Positions 17,930-26,813 of a DNA stretch of 64,000 nucleotides are shown here, piece by piece. The notes under the pieces were generated by a model. That model was not told where the DNA came from and ran no database searches. It saw nothing but the letters and a program-made list of their open reading frames with translations. Position 1 is the first letter of the stretch. Every line of letters begins with the position of its first letter. This DNA is from Pseudomonas sp. Bout1. GTDB lineage: Bacteria > Pseudomonadota > Gammaproteobacteria > Pseudomonadales > Pseudomonadaceae. A program made the translations under genes and the position numbers. Where the stretch lies: NCBI RefSeq assembly GCF_034314165.1, contig NZ_JAVIWK010000001.1, positions 3,177,001 to 3,241,000 of the forward strand. Direction: 5' to 3'.

Positions 17930-18178
17930 TCAGCTGGCGGGCTTGCGCGGCGCCTTGGGTTTTTTGTCGGCAACAGGCTTGGCCGGCGCTGCTGCGGCCT
18001 TGGGTTTCGGCGCGGCTTTGGGCTTGGCGGCAGCCTTTGGCTTGGAAGGCGTCAGCGCCTCGGCTTCCGCCAGTTTGCGCGCCATCTCCCAGTGTCGCGC
18101 GTCCTCGCCGTGGGGTTTCCCTTCAGACTCCCAGATCTGATGCGCCAGTTCGCGTATGCGTTTGTCTTCAGTACTCAT
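17930..18178 (-). CDS. DUF2934 protein with histone-H1-like Lys/Ala/Pro tail
   Basis: An 82-residue protein. Residues 1-45 (start MSTEDKRIRELAHQIWE) match the DUF2934 helical domain; the rest is a low-complexity tail of repeated PKAAAK-like units, strongly basic and reminiscent of AlgP/histone H1 C termini. GAGGAG precedes the ATG at 18178. It lies 23 bases after treY and is probably in the glgA-treZ-malQ-treY transcript. DUF2934 genes often sit next to glycogen/trehalose genes, but no function is established; DNA or glucan binding are both guesses. Confidence 0.8.
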   Translation of the reverse strand: MSTEDKRIRELAHQIWESEGKPHGEDARHWEMARKLAEAEALTPSKPKAAAKPKAAPKPKAAAAPAKPVADKKPKAPRKPAS

Positions 18179-18201
18179 CGCAATGCTCCTCACAGAAAAT
18201 T

Positions 18202-20958
18202 TCAGCTTTCTTGATCATCAGGATTGATAAAGACATTGACCGGGAAATCCCCCAGGGCAGCGCTGATCATGAGCTCCTTGTTTGGTGTGACTGCGCCTGT
18301 TCGGAAAAGTCCCTTCCAATTTCGGGTTGGAGCGGCGAACGGTAATTTGACCCGCGTATCGCCCCAAATCTGCGCGTTGATCAGCGGGTATACCCCGTTT
18401 TCAAGCAACGGGTGAGGCCAGCGCGGCACCACCACCAGCAACTGTTTGCCCTCGTGTTCGCGGTAGAAGGCGACCACTCGCCCGGCGTGTTCACCCACCA
18501 CCTCCAGAGGTTCGTAAGTGCCTTGGCGAAACAGGTGCGGATGCAGTTTGCGCAGCGCCAGCACCTGGCCGATCAGCGCTTGTTTGATGCGCCCGTCATG
18601 CCAGTTGAACATCAGCTCGCCGATATCCGCCGGCGTGTGCAGCCCCTGTTCGCGCGCGTGAAAGTCCACCGGCCGGCGGTTATCAGGGTCTACCAGCGTG
18701 AAATCCCAGAACTCATCGCCCTGATACAGGTCCGGCACGCCCGGCACGGTGAGGCGAAGCAAGGATTGCGCCAGCCCATTGAGCGCGCCAGCCGGGGCGA
18801 TGGCTTGGGCAGCCTCGCCGATGGCGTTGCGCAGCGCCTGGCCTGAATCTTCCAGCAGCAGCCGTGACAGGAATGCTTCCACACCTTGTTCATACAGTTC
18901 GTTGGGCGCGCTCCAACTGCTGTGCAGCTTGGCTTCGCGCAGGGCTTTTTGTTGCCACTGCCAGAGGCGCTGGTGATAGCCCGCCAGGCCCTTGGCATCG
19001 TCGCGATGCAGGTCCAGCGGCCAACTGCCCAACAGCACCTGATAGAGGATCAACTCGTCGCCCGCGGATGGAGTGTCGGCATCGCTGCGCAGGCGGGCGG
19101 CGAGGGTGCGCCATTGCTCCACCTGTTCGGCGTACCAGTCGGCGCATTCGCTGAGCACGGCCAGGCGCGCCCGGGTGTCTTCGCCGCGCTTGTGGTCGTG
19201 GGTGGCGGTGGCCAGCAGGTTGTCGGGAAAGGTGCGCAGGCGCTGCTGGTTGACCGCATGGAAGTCCTCCAGCGGCGCACTGAATTGTTCGGTGCTGAAG
19301 CCTACGTCATTGCGCGAGAGCAACACCCCCGAGCGATAGAACGCGGTGTCTTCCACCGCCTTGGCCGCCGCCGGTGAAGTCAGTTGCTGGAAGCGCACGC
19401 AGGCGTGCTTGAGCATTTTGCGTTTGCGGCCTAACGGGCGGTCGCGCCAGGGTTGGCCACCGAGCCATTTTTCCAGGTAGTCGAGCACCGGCCAGTCGCC
19501 TTCGCTCAAGGTGCTGCGGGCACCAGCCAGGGCTTGCAGGAAAAATACATCGTCCAGTTCGCTGCGGCCTCGGGCGCTGATGTAGGTGCGGTACACCGGG
19601 AAGTGCACGATCAGCTCCTGCAACGCGCGGCGAATGGCGCCCAGGGTCAGGTCGCGGCTCATTACATCGTCCCGAGCCACTTGCAGCAGGGCCTGGGCCA
19701 CGCTTTCAAAGTCGCCGGCCAGGGAGCCGTTGAGGATTTGCTGGCGCGCCAGCCAGGCTTCTTCGATAAACGCAGACGGGCGCTCGGTGTGGCGGCTCCA
19801 TAACGCGGCCAGCGGTTCGAAACCTGCCGGGTCATGTTGCAGCAGCGACAGCTGGTTCATGAATTCGTAGCCGGTGGTGCCGTCTACGCGCCAGTCTTCG
19901 CGCAAGGTTTCGCCTTCGCCGAGGATCTTCTCGACGAAGATCGGCAAGTGCCGCCCGCCCGCCAGGGAGTCCACGCGGCGGCGCAACTTGCGGCAGTAAC
20001 CGCGCGGGTCGGCGAGGCCGTCGATATGGTCGATGCGCAGGCCGTCAATCAGGCCTTCGCTGATCAACTGGAAGATCTTGCCATGGGTGGCCTCGAACAC
20101 CGCGCTGCGTTCCACCCGCAGGCCGCCCAGCTCGTTGACGTCGAAGAACCGCCGCCAGTTGATATCGTCTGCCGCCGTGCGCCAGCTGGCCAGGCGATAG
20201 CTTTGTTGTTCCAGCAGGTTGTGCAGCCGGGCAAACCCTTCAGGCTGGCGCGCGTCGTAGAGACTCAGGTTATCTTCGATGGCCTTGAGGGTTTCAGGAT
20301 CGCGGGCGGCCTCGATCAGCTCCTGCTTCAGCATGGCGGCCTGGAGGTAGGCGTCCGGCTGGTAGGCCAGGCTGCTGAAACGGTCGGCCAGGGCCTTGAT
20401 AGGCACCAGCTCACCGTATTCCCGTGGGCAAATCGGGAAGCGATGTTCGTAATGCTCGACGTAGAAGCTGGCGTGTTGCGGGTCAAAGCGCAGCGCCAGC
20501 GCGCCCGATTGCAGGGCTTCGCCGTAATCGCTGCCGAGGAACGGCATCAGCAACTGGCCCTTGAGCAGCGGGTCTGGCGAGTGCCATTGAATGTCGAAGA
20601 ACTCGCTGTAGGGACTCAACCGGCCCCACTCCAACAGGTCCAGCCACCAGGGATTATCGGCACCGCCAACGGCCATGTGGTTGGAGACGATATCCAGGAT
20701 CAGCCCCATCTCGTGTTCGCGCAGGGCCGCGACCAACCGGCGCAGGGCAGGTTCGCCGCCCAGCTCGGGGTTGACGCTGGTGGGGTCGACCACGTCATAG
20801 CCGTGCATCGAGCCGGCGCGGGCGCTCAACAGCGGCGAGGCGTAGAGATGGCTGATGCCCAGTTCGGCGAAGTACGGCACCAGCGGCACCGCATCGTCGA
20901 GGGTAAAGCCTTTGTGAAATTGCAGGCGCTGGGTGGCGCGCAGGGTCAGTGCCTTCAT
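18202..20958 (-). CDS. treY: malto-oligosyltrehalose synthase
   Basis: A 918-residue GH13 enzyme that converts the reducing-end alpha-1,4 bond of maltodextrins to alpha,alpha-1,1, giving maltooligosyltrehalose. Motifs: GYDVVDPTSVNPELGG near the N terminus, nucleophile Asp in GLRIDHIDGL, acid/base Glu in IFVEKILGEGE, and TATHDHKRGEDTR, all typical of TreY. The length is normal. The ATG at 20958 overlaps the malQ stop by four bases. Product goes to TreZ. Fourth gene of the glgA-led operon. Confidence 0.95.
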   Translation of the reverse strand: MKALTLRATQRLQFHKGFTLDDAVPLVPYFAELGISHLYASPLLSARAGSMHGYDVVDPTSVNPELGGEPALRRLVAALREHEMGLILDIVSNHMAVGGADNPWWLDLLEWGRLSPYSEFFDIQWHSPDPLLKGQLLMPFLGSDYGEALQSGALALRFDPQHASFYVEHYEHRFPICPREYGELVPIKALADRFSSLAYQPDAYLQAAMLKQELIEAARDPETLKAIEDNLSLYDARQPEGFARLHNLLEQQSYRLASWRTAADDINWRRFFDVNELGGLRVERSAVFEATHGKIFQLISEGLIDGLRIDHIDGLADPRGYCRKLRRRVDSLAGGRHLPIFVEKILGEGETLREDWRVDGTTGYEFMNQLSLLQHDPAGFEPLAALWSRHTERPSAFIEEAWLARQQILNGSLAGDFESVAQALLQVARDDVMSRDLTLGAIRRALQELIVHFPVYRTYISARGRSELDDVFFLQALAGARSTLSEGDWPVLDYLEKWLGGQPWRDRPLGRKRKMLKHACVRFQQLTSPAAAKAVEDTAFYRSGVLLSRNDVGFSTEQFSAPLEDFHAVNQQRLRTFPDNLLATATHDHKRGEDTRARLAVLSECADWYAEQVEQWRTLAARLRSDADTPSAGDELILYQVLLGSWPLDLHRDDAKGLAGYHQRLWQWQQKALREAKLHSSWSAPNELYEQGVEAFLSRLLLEDSGQALRNAIGEAAQAIAPAGALNGLAQSLLRLTVPGVPDLYQGDEFWDFTLVDPDNRRPVDFHAREQGLHTPADIGELMFNWHDGRIKQALIGQVLALRKLHPHLFRQGTYEPLEVVGEHAGRVVAFYREHEGKQLLVVVPRWPHPLLENGVYPLINAQIWGDTRVKLPFAAPTRNWKGLFRTGAVTPNKELMISAALGDFPVNVFINPDDQES

Positions 20959-23039
20959 CGGTCACGCTCGTGAGCCTGGAGGCGCGCCACGGCCAGCAGC
21001 TCAAGGCGGCGGGCGGCGTTTTCATCATCGAGCAGGGTCGATGCATCGCCCGTCAGGCGACGCCGCCAGTTTGGGTGGGTGTCGGTGGTGCCGGGCAGGT
21101 TGGCCTGTTCTTCAACGCCCAGCGCATCTTCCAGCGGCAGCAATACTAATGGCGCACGGGTATGGCCCAGGTAGCGCACGCTGGCATCGATGACGTGGTC
21201 GGTTTCGTTGCGGATTTCGTCGGTGAAGTTCTGCGGGTCCTGGCTCAAGGCCTGGCGCAATGCCTGGCGTTCCCGCAGGCGGTGCTCGCTCCATTGCTCG
21301 ACGGTGGGCGCATCGATCAGCCCGAGCTGGATATTCCAGTCGATGTCACGGCTGTGCCACCACCCGTTGAGGGTCGGCAGGTCGTGGGTGCTGGTGGTGG
21401 CCAGCGCGTTGTCCGGCCAATCCAGGATCGGCTTGAACTGGCCGTCGTGGTCTTGCTCGAACAGCAGCACGCGCATGCCGAGGATCGAGCGGGCGATAAG
21501 TTTTTCCCGCAGGCCGTCGGGCACGGTACCAAGGTCTTCGCCGAGGACGATCGCCTGGTGGCGGCTCGATTCCAGCGCCAGCAGTCGCAGCAGGTCATCC
21601 ACCGGGTAATACAGGTAGGCGCCTTCACGCGGTGAGGCGTCCATCGGGATCACCCACAGGCGTTGCAAGCCCATCACATGGTCGATGCGCAAGCCGCCGG
21701 CATGCGCGAAGTTGGCCCGCAGCATTTCGATAAAGGCGCGAAAGCCATTGCGTTTGAGGCCTTCGGGGGAAAAGGCGGAGATGCCCCAGCCTTGGCCGGC
21801 GCGGTTGAGAATGTCGGGCGGCGCACCCACGGTGAGTTCCGCCAACAGTTCGTCCTGGCGGCTCCAGGCCTGGCTGCCGCCGCCGTCGGCGCCCACGGCG
21901 AGGTCGGCGATCAGGCCAACGCCCATGCCGCTGCCGCGCGCCGCTTGTTGCGCGCGTTCCAGGCAACGGGCGATCAGCCATTGGCTGAAGGCGTAGAAGC
22001 CGATTTCTTCCCGATTGGCTTCGGCAAATTGCACGAGTGCCGGGCTTTGCGGGCTGTGCCAATCCTCGGGCCAGTGGCGCCAGTCGAGGCTCTCGCCACT
22101 GGCCGCACGCTCGGCCTGCACGGCTTCGAAACGGCAGTGGTTTTCCAAGGCTTCGCCGCCGGCCTGGCGGAAGCTCAGGAAGTCGGCGTGTTGCGGGTGG
22201 TCGCCCTGGCGGAAGTCTTCATACAGGGTACGCAACAGGCGTTGCTTGGCTTTGGCGGCGGCCGGCCAGTCGATCAGGGTTTGTTGTTCAAGGTCATTCA
22301 GTTCGTTTGCCAGGCCGCTGGCTTCGATAGCGCTTTGCACCGCACGTTCGCCGAGGATGCAGCCGGGGGACGCGTACAAACTGTTGAGGAACAGGCGGCT
22401 GGACGGCGAATACGGGCTGTAGCGCTCGGTGTCGGCACTGAACATCGCGTGCATCGGGCTGATGGCCAGGGCATCGGCGCCGCGTTCGGCGGCGGCGCGG
22501 GCCAGTTGTTCCAGGGCCTGGGTGTCGCCAAAACCACCGTCGCCGTCGCGCCGCAGGGCATACAGTTGGGCGCTGAGGCCCCAGGCGCGGGCGGTTTGGG
22601 TGTCAACCGCCTCAGCGACGGTGTAGCAGTGGGTCGGTGCCACGGCCAGGGTAAAATGCTGGTCGGCAATGTGCACCTGCTGGTAGCCGACCGGGATTGA
22701 TCCGGGCAACACGGCGTCATCGTCCAGCTTCAGGTCCAGTACGCTCGCGTCTTCAAGATGAACCTGGCACGGCGTGCCGGGGGCGAAGTAGCGCGCCAGG
22801 TCCAGGCCGGCGCCGCTGTCGACGGTCATCAGCGGTGGCAGGTGCTTGTCTTGCTGCACGCGTTCGAGGTCCAGCAGGCTGGCTTCGATGGCGGCATCGG
22901 TGTCGGCCGGGTGGCCCAGGCCTTTGAGCACGGCGCGCAGTGCGTCGGGTTTGACATGTTGTGGGCGGCCGTTAGCGTCGATCCAATCGACGGCCAGGCC
23001 CGCTCGGCTGGCGAGTATTTCCAATTGCGCGTCGCTCAA
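20955..23039 (-). CDS. malQ: 4-alpha-glucanotransferase (amylomaltase)
   Basis: A 694-residue GH77 enzyme that disproportionates maltodextrins, lengthening short chains for TreY and GlgX products. Motifs: nucleophile Asp in LRIDHVMGLQRLW, acid/base Glu in VLGEDLGTVP and STHDLPTLNGWW. It has the extra N-terminal region (about 1-145) of the longer bacterial type. The start appears to be TTG at 23039, overlapping the treZ stop, with GGAGAG six bases upstream; no better ATG is near. Translationally coupled on both sides. Confidence 0.93.
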   Translation of the reverse strand: MSDAQLEILASRAGLAVDWIDANGRPQHVKPDALRAVLKGLGHPADTDAAIEASLLDLERVQQDKHLPPLMTVDSGAGLDLARYFAPGTPCQVHLEDASVLDLKLDDDAVLPGSIPVGYQQVHIADQHFTLAVAPTHCYTVAEAVDTQTARAWGLSAQLYALRRDGDGGFGDTQALEQLARAAAERGADALAISPMHAMFSADTERYSPYSPSSRLFLNSLYASPGCILGERAVQSAIEASGLANELNDLEQQTLIDWPAAAKAKQRLLRTLYEDFRQGDHPQHADFLSFRQAGGEALENHCRFEAVQAERAASGESLDWRHWPEDWHSPQSPALVQFAEANREEIGFYAFSQWLIARCLERAQQAARGSGMGVGLIADLAVGADGGGSQAWSRQDELLAELTVGAPPDILNRAGQGWGISAFSPEGLKRNGFRAFIEMLRANFAHAGGLRIDHVMGLQRLWVIPMDASPREGAYLYYPVDDLLRLLALESSRHQAIVLGEDLGTVPDGLREKLIARSILGMRVLLFEQDHDGQFKPILDWPDNALATTSTHDLPTLNGWWHSRDIDWNIQLGLIDAPTVEQWSEHRLRERQALRQALSQDPQNFTDEIRNETDHVIDASVRYLGHTRAPLVLLPLEDALGVEEQANLPGTTDTHPNWRRRLTGDASTLLDDENAARRLELLAVARLQAHERDR

Positions 23040-24787
23040 GGGTGCTCTCCAACAGGGGAATAGGTCAGGCTGACGCGGGCGCTGAACGGAGCGAGTTGTT
23101 CGGCTCCACTGGCCTGCGTCACAAATAGGAGGTGCTCGGCGGCCGGGTAGTTCAGAGAATCGGCGCTCAGGTTGAGGTCGATCTGCAACAGGCTGCCGTT
23201 GCCCAGGCGCCAGCGCGCCGTGACCGCGCCCGCCGCCAGCACTTGCGCACCCAGGGCTACGCTGCCCGGTAGGTGCGGCACGATATGCTGGTGGCGCAGG
23301 CCCAGCAGGTGGCGATAAAGCTGCGAGTCGCCACAGTCGGCGAGGGCGGGTGCCGAGCGGCGGAAGGTTTGCAGCGAGTTGGGGTCGGGAATGCGCTCGC
23401 GGCGTTCGGGGTCGCTGAAGGCGGCAAAGTCGGCAAACTCGTTGCGCCGGCCTTCGCGTACTGCCTCGGCCAGTTCACCGTGGTGGTCGGTGAAGAACAG
23501 AAACGGTTCCTCGGCGTTGACTTCGTCACCCATGAATATCAGCGGGATCATCGGCGACATCAACAACAGGGTCGTTGCGGCGCTCAAGGCCTGCGGCGAA
23601 CACAACTGATGCAGGCGCTCGCCTAGGGCACGGTTGCCGATCTGGTCGTGGTTTTGCAAAAACAGCACGAATGCGCTGGGCGGCAAGTGGCCGCTGGGCT
23701 CGCCGCGCGAGTGGCCATGGCGCGTGGTGTGGCCCTGGTAGATAAAGCCTTCACTCAGGCAGCGGGCCAGTTTGGCGGTGGGGTCTTCGGCGAAGTCGGT
23801 GTAATAGGCGTCGGTTTCGCCGGTCAGCAGCACGTGCAGGGCGTTGTGGCCGTCATCGTTCCACTGTGCATCGAAACCGCGTTCCAGCAGGCTGGCCTGG
23901 TTGAATTCGTTTTCAAGCACCAGCCACACGTGGCGCACCTGGTCAACTTGCTGGCGCACGCGCGCGGCCAACTCTTCAAGGAACCCAGGGTCGTTGATCG
24001 CGTGCACGGCGTCCAGGCGCAGGCCGTCGAAGCGGTATTCCAGCAGCCACATCAACGCATTGTCGATGAAGAAATCCCGGACTTCACGGCGATCGAAGTC
24101 GATGCCGGCGCCCCAGGGCGTGTGCACATCTTCGCGAAAGAAGCCCTTGGCGTAGGTGCCGAGGTAGTTGCCGTCGGGGCCGAAGTGGTTGTAGACCACA
24201 TCGAGGATCACCGCGAGGCCATAATGGTGCGCGCTGTCGATCAGCTGTTTAAGCTGCTCGGGCGAACCGTAGGAGGATTGGGGGGCGTAGGGCAGAACCC
24301 CGTCGTAGCCCCAGTTGCGTTCGCCGGGGAACTGCGCGATGGGCATCAGCTCAATGGCGGTGACGCCCAGCTCCGCGAGGCGCGGCAGTTGTTTCTCGAC
24401 CTCGGCGTAGCCCCCCAGCACGCCCACATGCAGCTCGTAGATCACGGCTTCGTGCCAAGGCCGGCCTTGCCAGTGGCTGTGACGCCACTGATAGGCCAGC
24501 GGGTCGACCACCACGCTGAAACCGTGAACATCCGTGGCCTGTGCCCGGGAAGCCGGGTCGGGAACGTCCTGTTCACCGTCGATGTTGTAGCGGTAGCGGG
24601 TGCCCGGCGGGCACTGCAACTGCACCACAAACCAACCATCGGCCTGGGGCAGCATCGCTACCGATTTACCTTCCTCAAATTCAACGCTGACATAAAACGC
24701 GTCTGGCGCCCACAAGGCGAAACGGGTGTGTTCCGCATCCAGCATGATCGCGCCGTGGGGCCAGGTTTCCAGAGTCCTTGACGGCAT
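23036..24787 (-). CDS. treZ: malto-oligosyltrehalose trehalohydrolase
   Basis: A 583-residue GH13 enzyme that releases trehalose from maltooligosyltrehalose. An N-terminal CBM48-like domain (about 1-95) includes HTRFALWAPDAFYVSVE. Barrel motifs are nucleophile Asp in GLRLDAVHAIND, acid/base Glu in WLVLENEFN, and LQNHDQIGNRA. Together with TreY it forms the starch-to-trehalose route. The start at 24787 is 16 bases after the glgA stop; its own stop overlaps the malQ TTG start. Confidence 0.95.
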   Translation of the reverse strand: MPSRTLETWPHGAIMLDAEHTRFALWAPDAFYVSVEFEEGKSVAMLPQADGWFVVQLQCPPGTRYRYNIDGEQDVPDPASRAQATDVHGFSVVVDPLAYQWRHSHWQGRPWHEAVIYELHVGVLGGYAEVEKQLPRLAELGVTAIELMPIAQFPGERNWGYDGVLPYAPQSSYGSPEQLKQLIDSAHHYGLAVILDVVYNHFGPDGNYLGTYAKGFFREDVHTPWGAGIDFDRREVRDFFIDNALMWLLEYRFDGLRLDAVHAINDPGFLEELAARVRQQVDQVRHVWLVLENEFNQASLLERGFDAQWNDDGHNALHVLLTGETDAYYTDFAEDPTAKLARCLSEGFIYQGHTTRHGHSRGEPSGHLPPSAFVLFLQNHDQIGNRALGERLHQLCSPQALSAATTLLLMSPMIPLIFMGDEVNAEEPFLFFTDHHGELAEAVREGRRNEFADFAAFSDPERRERIPDPNSLQTFRRSAPALADCGDSQLYRHLLGLRHQHIVPHLPGSVALGAQVLAAGAVTARWRLGNGSLLQIDLNLSADSLNYPAAEHLLFVTQASGAEQLAPFSARVSLTYSPVGEHP

Positions 24788-24803
24788 CTATGAAGACCTC
24801 TTT

Positions 24804-26363
24804 TTACGGTTTCCCCGATCTTCCCAGCGATTTCGCTACCAGCTGTTCATAAAGTTCGGCATAGGGTTCCACTGCCTTGCACCAGTTGAACGGTGCCGCC
24901 ATGGCTCGGCAACGCATGGCGTTGAGCAAGCCCGGGAAGGCGAAGACCTTGAACGCACGGCTCAGGGCCGCTTCGTAGCTTTCGACGGTGGATTCGTTGA
25001 ACAGGAAGCCAGTGACGCCATCCTCGATGGTGTCGGCCAGGCCCCCGGTGTTGCGCGCAACCGGCAATGAGCCGAAGCGCTGGGCGTACATCTGGCTCAG
25101 GCCGCAGGGTTCATAGCGGGACGGCATCAGCAGGAAGTCGCTGCCGGCGAACATACGCCGGGCGTCGGTCTCGTTGAAGCCGATGCGTACGCCAACCTGG
25201 CCGGGAAAACGCAGGGCCAGGGCGCGCATGGCTTGCTCTTCTTCCGGCTCGCCGCGCCCGATGATCGCGATTTGGCCGCCGTTTTCGACAATAAAGCCGG
25301 CGACCGCTTCAGTCAGGTCCAGGCCTTTTTGGTAGACCAGGCGCGAAACCACAGCGAACAACGGGCCGGTGGAAGCATCCAGGCCGAACAGGTTGCGCAC
25401 ATGGTCGGCATTCAACGCCTTGCCTTCCCAGTCGCCGATGTTGAAAGGGTGGGTCAGGTGCGGGTCGGTGGACGATTCCCAGCTTTCATCGATGCCATTG
25501 GGAATGCCGCTGAGTAGGCCTTGCTGGGTTTTGCTGGCGAGAAAGCCGTCCAGGCCGCAGCCGAATTCGGGGGTGGTGATTTCCTGGGCGTAGGTGGCAC
25601 TGACGGTGGTGATGTGGCTGGAATACGCCATGCCGGCCTTAAGGAACGACAGCTTGCCGTAGAACTCCATGCCTTCTTGTTGCAAGGCGTGTTCGGGAAT
25701 CCCCAGTTCCGGGCACGAGGCCAGGCTGACCACGCCCTGATAGGCCAGGTTATGAATAGTGAACAGCGTCGGGGTGCGTGACCCACGCCAGTGCATATAG
25801 GCCGGCGCCAGGCCAGCTGGCCAGTCATGGGCGTGCACCAGGTCCGGGCACCAGTGGATTTGCGCAAGGTTGGCGGCAATATCGGCGGCGGCCAGGCCCA
25901 GGCGGGCGAAGCGGATATGGTTATCGGGCCAGTCGCGGCCGTTGTTGGCGCCGTAAGGCGTGCCTTCACGCTCATACAGTTCGGGGCAGATCAGCACATA
26001 GATGACCAGGCCGTCCTTGAGGTCCATGCGCCCGATCTTGCACGGTGGCAACGCAGCATGGCCGCCCAGCTCACCGATGATATGAATGGGGTTGTCGCTT
26101 TCCAACACCTGCGGGTAGCCAGGAATCAGCACGCGCACATCGTGCAGGTGCGCCATGGCGCGGGGCAGGGCGGCAGACACGTCGCCCAGGCCGCCGGTTT
26201 TCACCAGGTCTGCCAGCTCGGAGGTCACAAACAGCACTTTCTTGCGGTTGGGATTCTGACTCTGAACGGGCCGCAGCGTGTTGGTAAGGTCGGCCAGTGA
26301 GGTCGGCCCGCCAACCGGCTGACTAAAACGCTCTCCCTGAGTATCTACAGCGGCACTGATCAT
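24804..26363 (-). CDS. glgA: glycogen (alpha-1,4-glucan) synthase
   Basis: A 519-residue GT5 enzyme that extends alpha-1,4-glucan from ADP-glucose. It shows KVLFVTSELADLVKTGGLGDV (the family Lys-Thr-Gly-Gly-Leu donor site, about residues 40-60), LVHAHDWPAGLAPAY, and the C-terminal SRYEPCGLSQMYA motif with its catalytic Glu. GGGAGAG precedes the ATG at 26363; an upstream in-frame start at 26462 has no ribosome binding site. First gene of the glgA-treZ-malQ-treY-DUF2934 transcript. No glgC (ADP-glucose pyrophosphorylase) is present in the window. Confidence 0.95.
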   Translation of the reverse strand: MISAAVDTQGERFSQPVGGPTSLADLTNTLRPVQSQNPNRKKVLFVTSELADLVKTGGLGDVSAALPRAMAHLHDVRVLIPGYPQVLESDNPIHIIGELGGHAALPPCKIGRMDLKDGLVIYVLICPELYEREGTPYGANNGRDWPDNHIRFARLGLAAADIAANLAQIHWCPDLVHAHDWPAGLAPAYMHWRGSRTPTLFTIHNLAYQGVVSLASCPELGIPEHALQQEGMEFYGKLSFLKAGMAYSSHITTVSATYAQEITTPEFGCGLDGFLASKTQQGLLSGIPNGIDESWESSTDPHLTHPFNIGDWEGKALNADHVRNLFGLDASTGPLFAVVSRLVYQKGLDLTEAVAGFIVENGGQIAIIGRGEPEEEQAMRALALRFPGQVGVRIGFNETDARRMFAGSDFLLMPSRYEPCGLSQMYAQRFGSLPVARNTGGLADTIEDGVTGFLFNESTVESYEAALSRAFKVFAFPGLLNAMRCRAMAAPFNWCKAVEPYAELYEQLVAKSLGRSGKP

Positions 26364-26546
26364 AGTTCTCTCCCATGTGTTGGTCGGCTGATGGCATCTG
26401 GCAATCAGCAAAGGTTGACCGCATCCTGCGGCCAGGCGCACAAGCGCTACACAGACTGGCAAGCCTTATGCCAGTTGTGCTGGAGTCTTAAATAGAGTGA
26501 TGGACGGGCATTCGGTGTGAACCGTCAGCGCTCGCCTTACCTTAAA

Positions 26547-26574
26547 CCTGACCTACGGCAGAGTTGGAAAGTTT
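26547..26574 (-). promoter_or_regulatory. AlgU-like promoter candidate for the glgA operon
   Basis: On the minus strand AAACTT (26574-26569) is followed after 17 bases by TCAGG (26551-26547), about 185 bases upstream of glgA. It matches the AlgU consensus less well than the glgE candidate (five of six at -35; three of five at -10). Supported mainly by the parallel with glgE. Confidence 0.3.
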
Positions 26575-26691
26575 CGATTTTTTGCGGGGTTTTTGTTTTG
26601 GATCGGACCCATCGGTCATGAGTCTAGGACAGATCCCAGAGCCTGTGCGGTCTGTAGGAGATTTTTGTAGGACAAAATTTTTTTCATGAGC

Positions 26692-26797
26692 CCCGTAGCA
26701 GCTGTCGAGCGCCAGCGAGGCTGCGTCGGACGCACTGCCGATCTTGAACCGGAGCGCGTCCGACGCAGCCTCGCTGGCGCTCGACAGCTGCTACGGG
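26692..26797. repeat. long perfect inverted repeat (42-base arms)
   Basis: Arms 26692-26733 and 26756-26797 are exactly complementary over 42 bases, around a 22-base loop. The arm includes GTAGCAGCTGTCGAGC and GAGGCTGCGTCGGACGC. It differs from the GTGGGAGC REP family. It lies 17 bases after the D-2-hydroxyacid dehydrogenase stop and in the 450-base gap before glgA; apart from this and the promoter candidate I see nothing else in that gap. It may end the dehydrogenase transcript. Confidence 0.9.
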
Positions 26798-26813
26798 AGG
26801 TGGGATGTGTGCA

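Noticed and set aside
26692..26797. Possible CRISPR repeat pair
   Set aside because: Only two inverted (not direct) copies with one loop and no cas genes; it is a simple palindrome.
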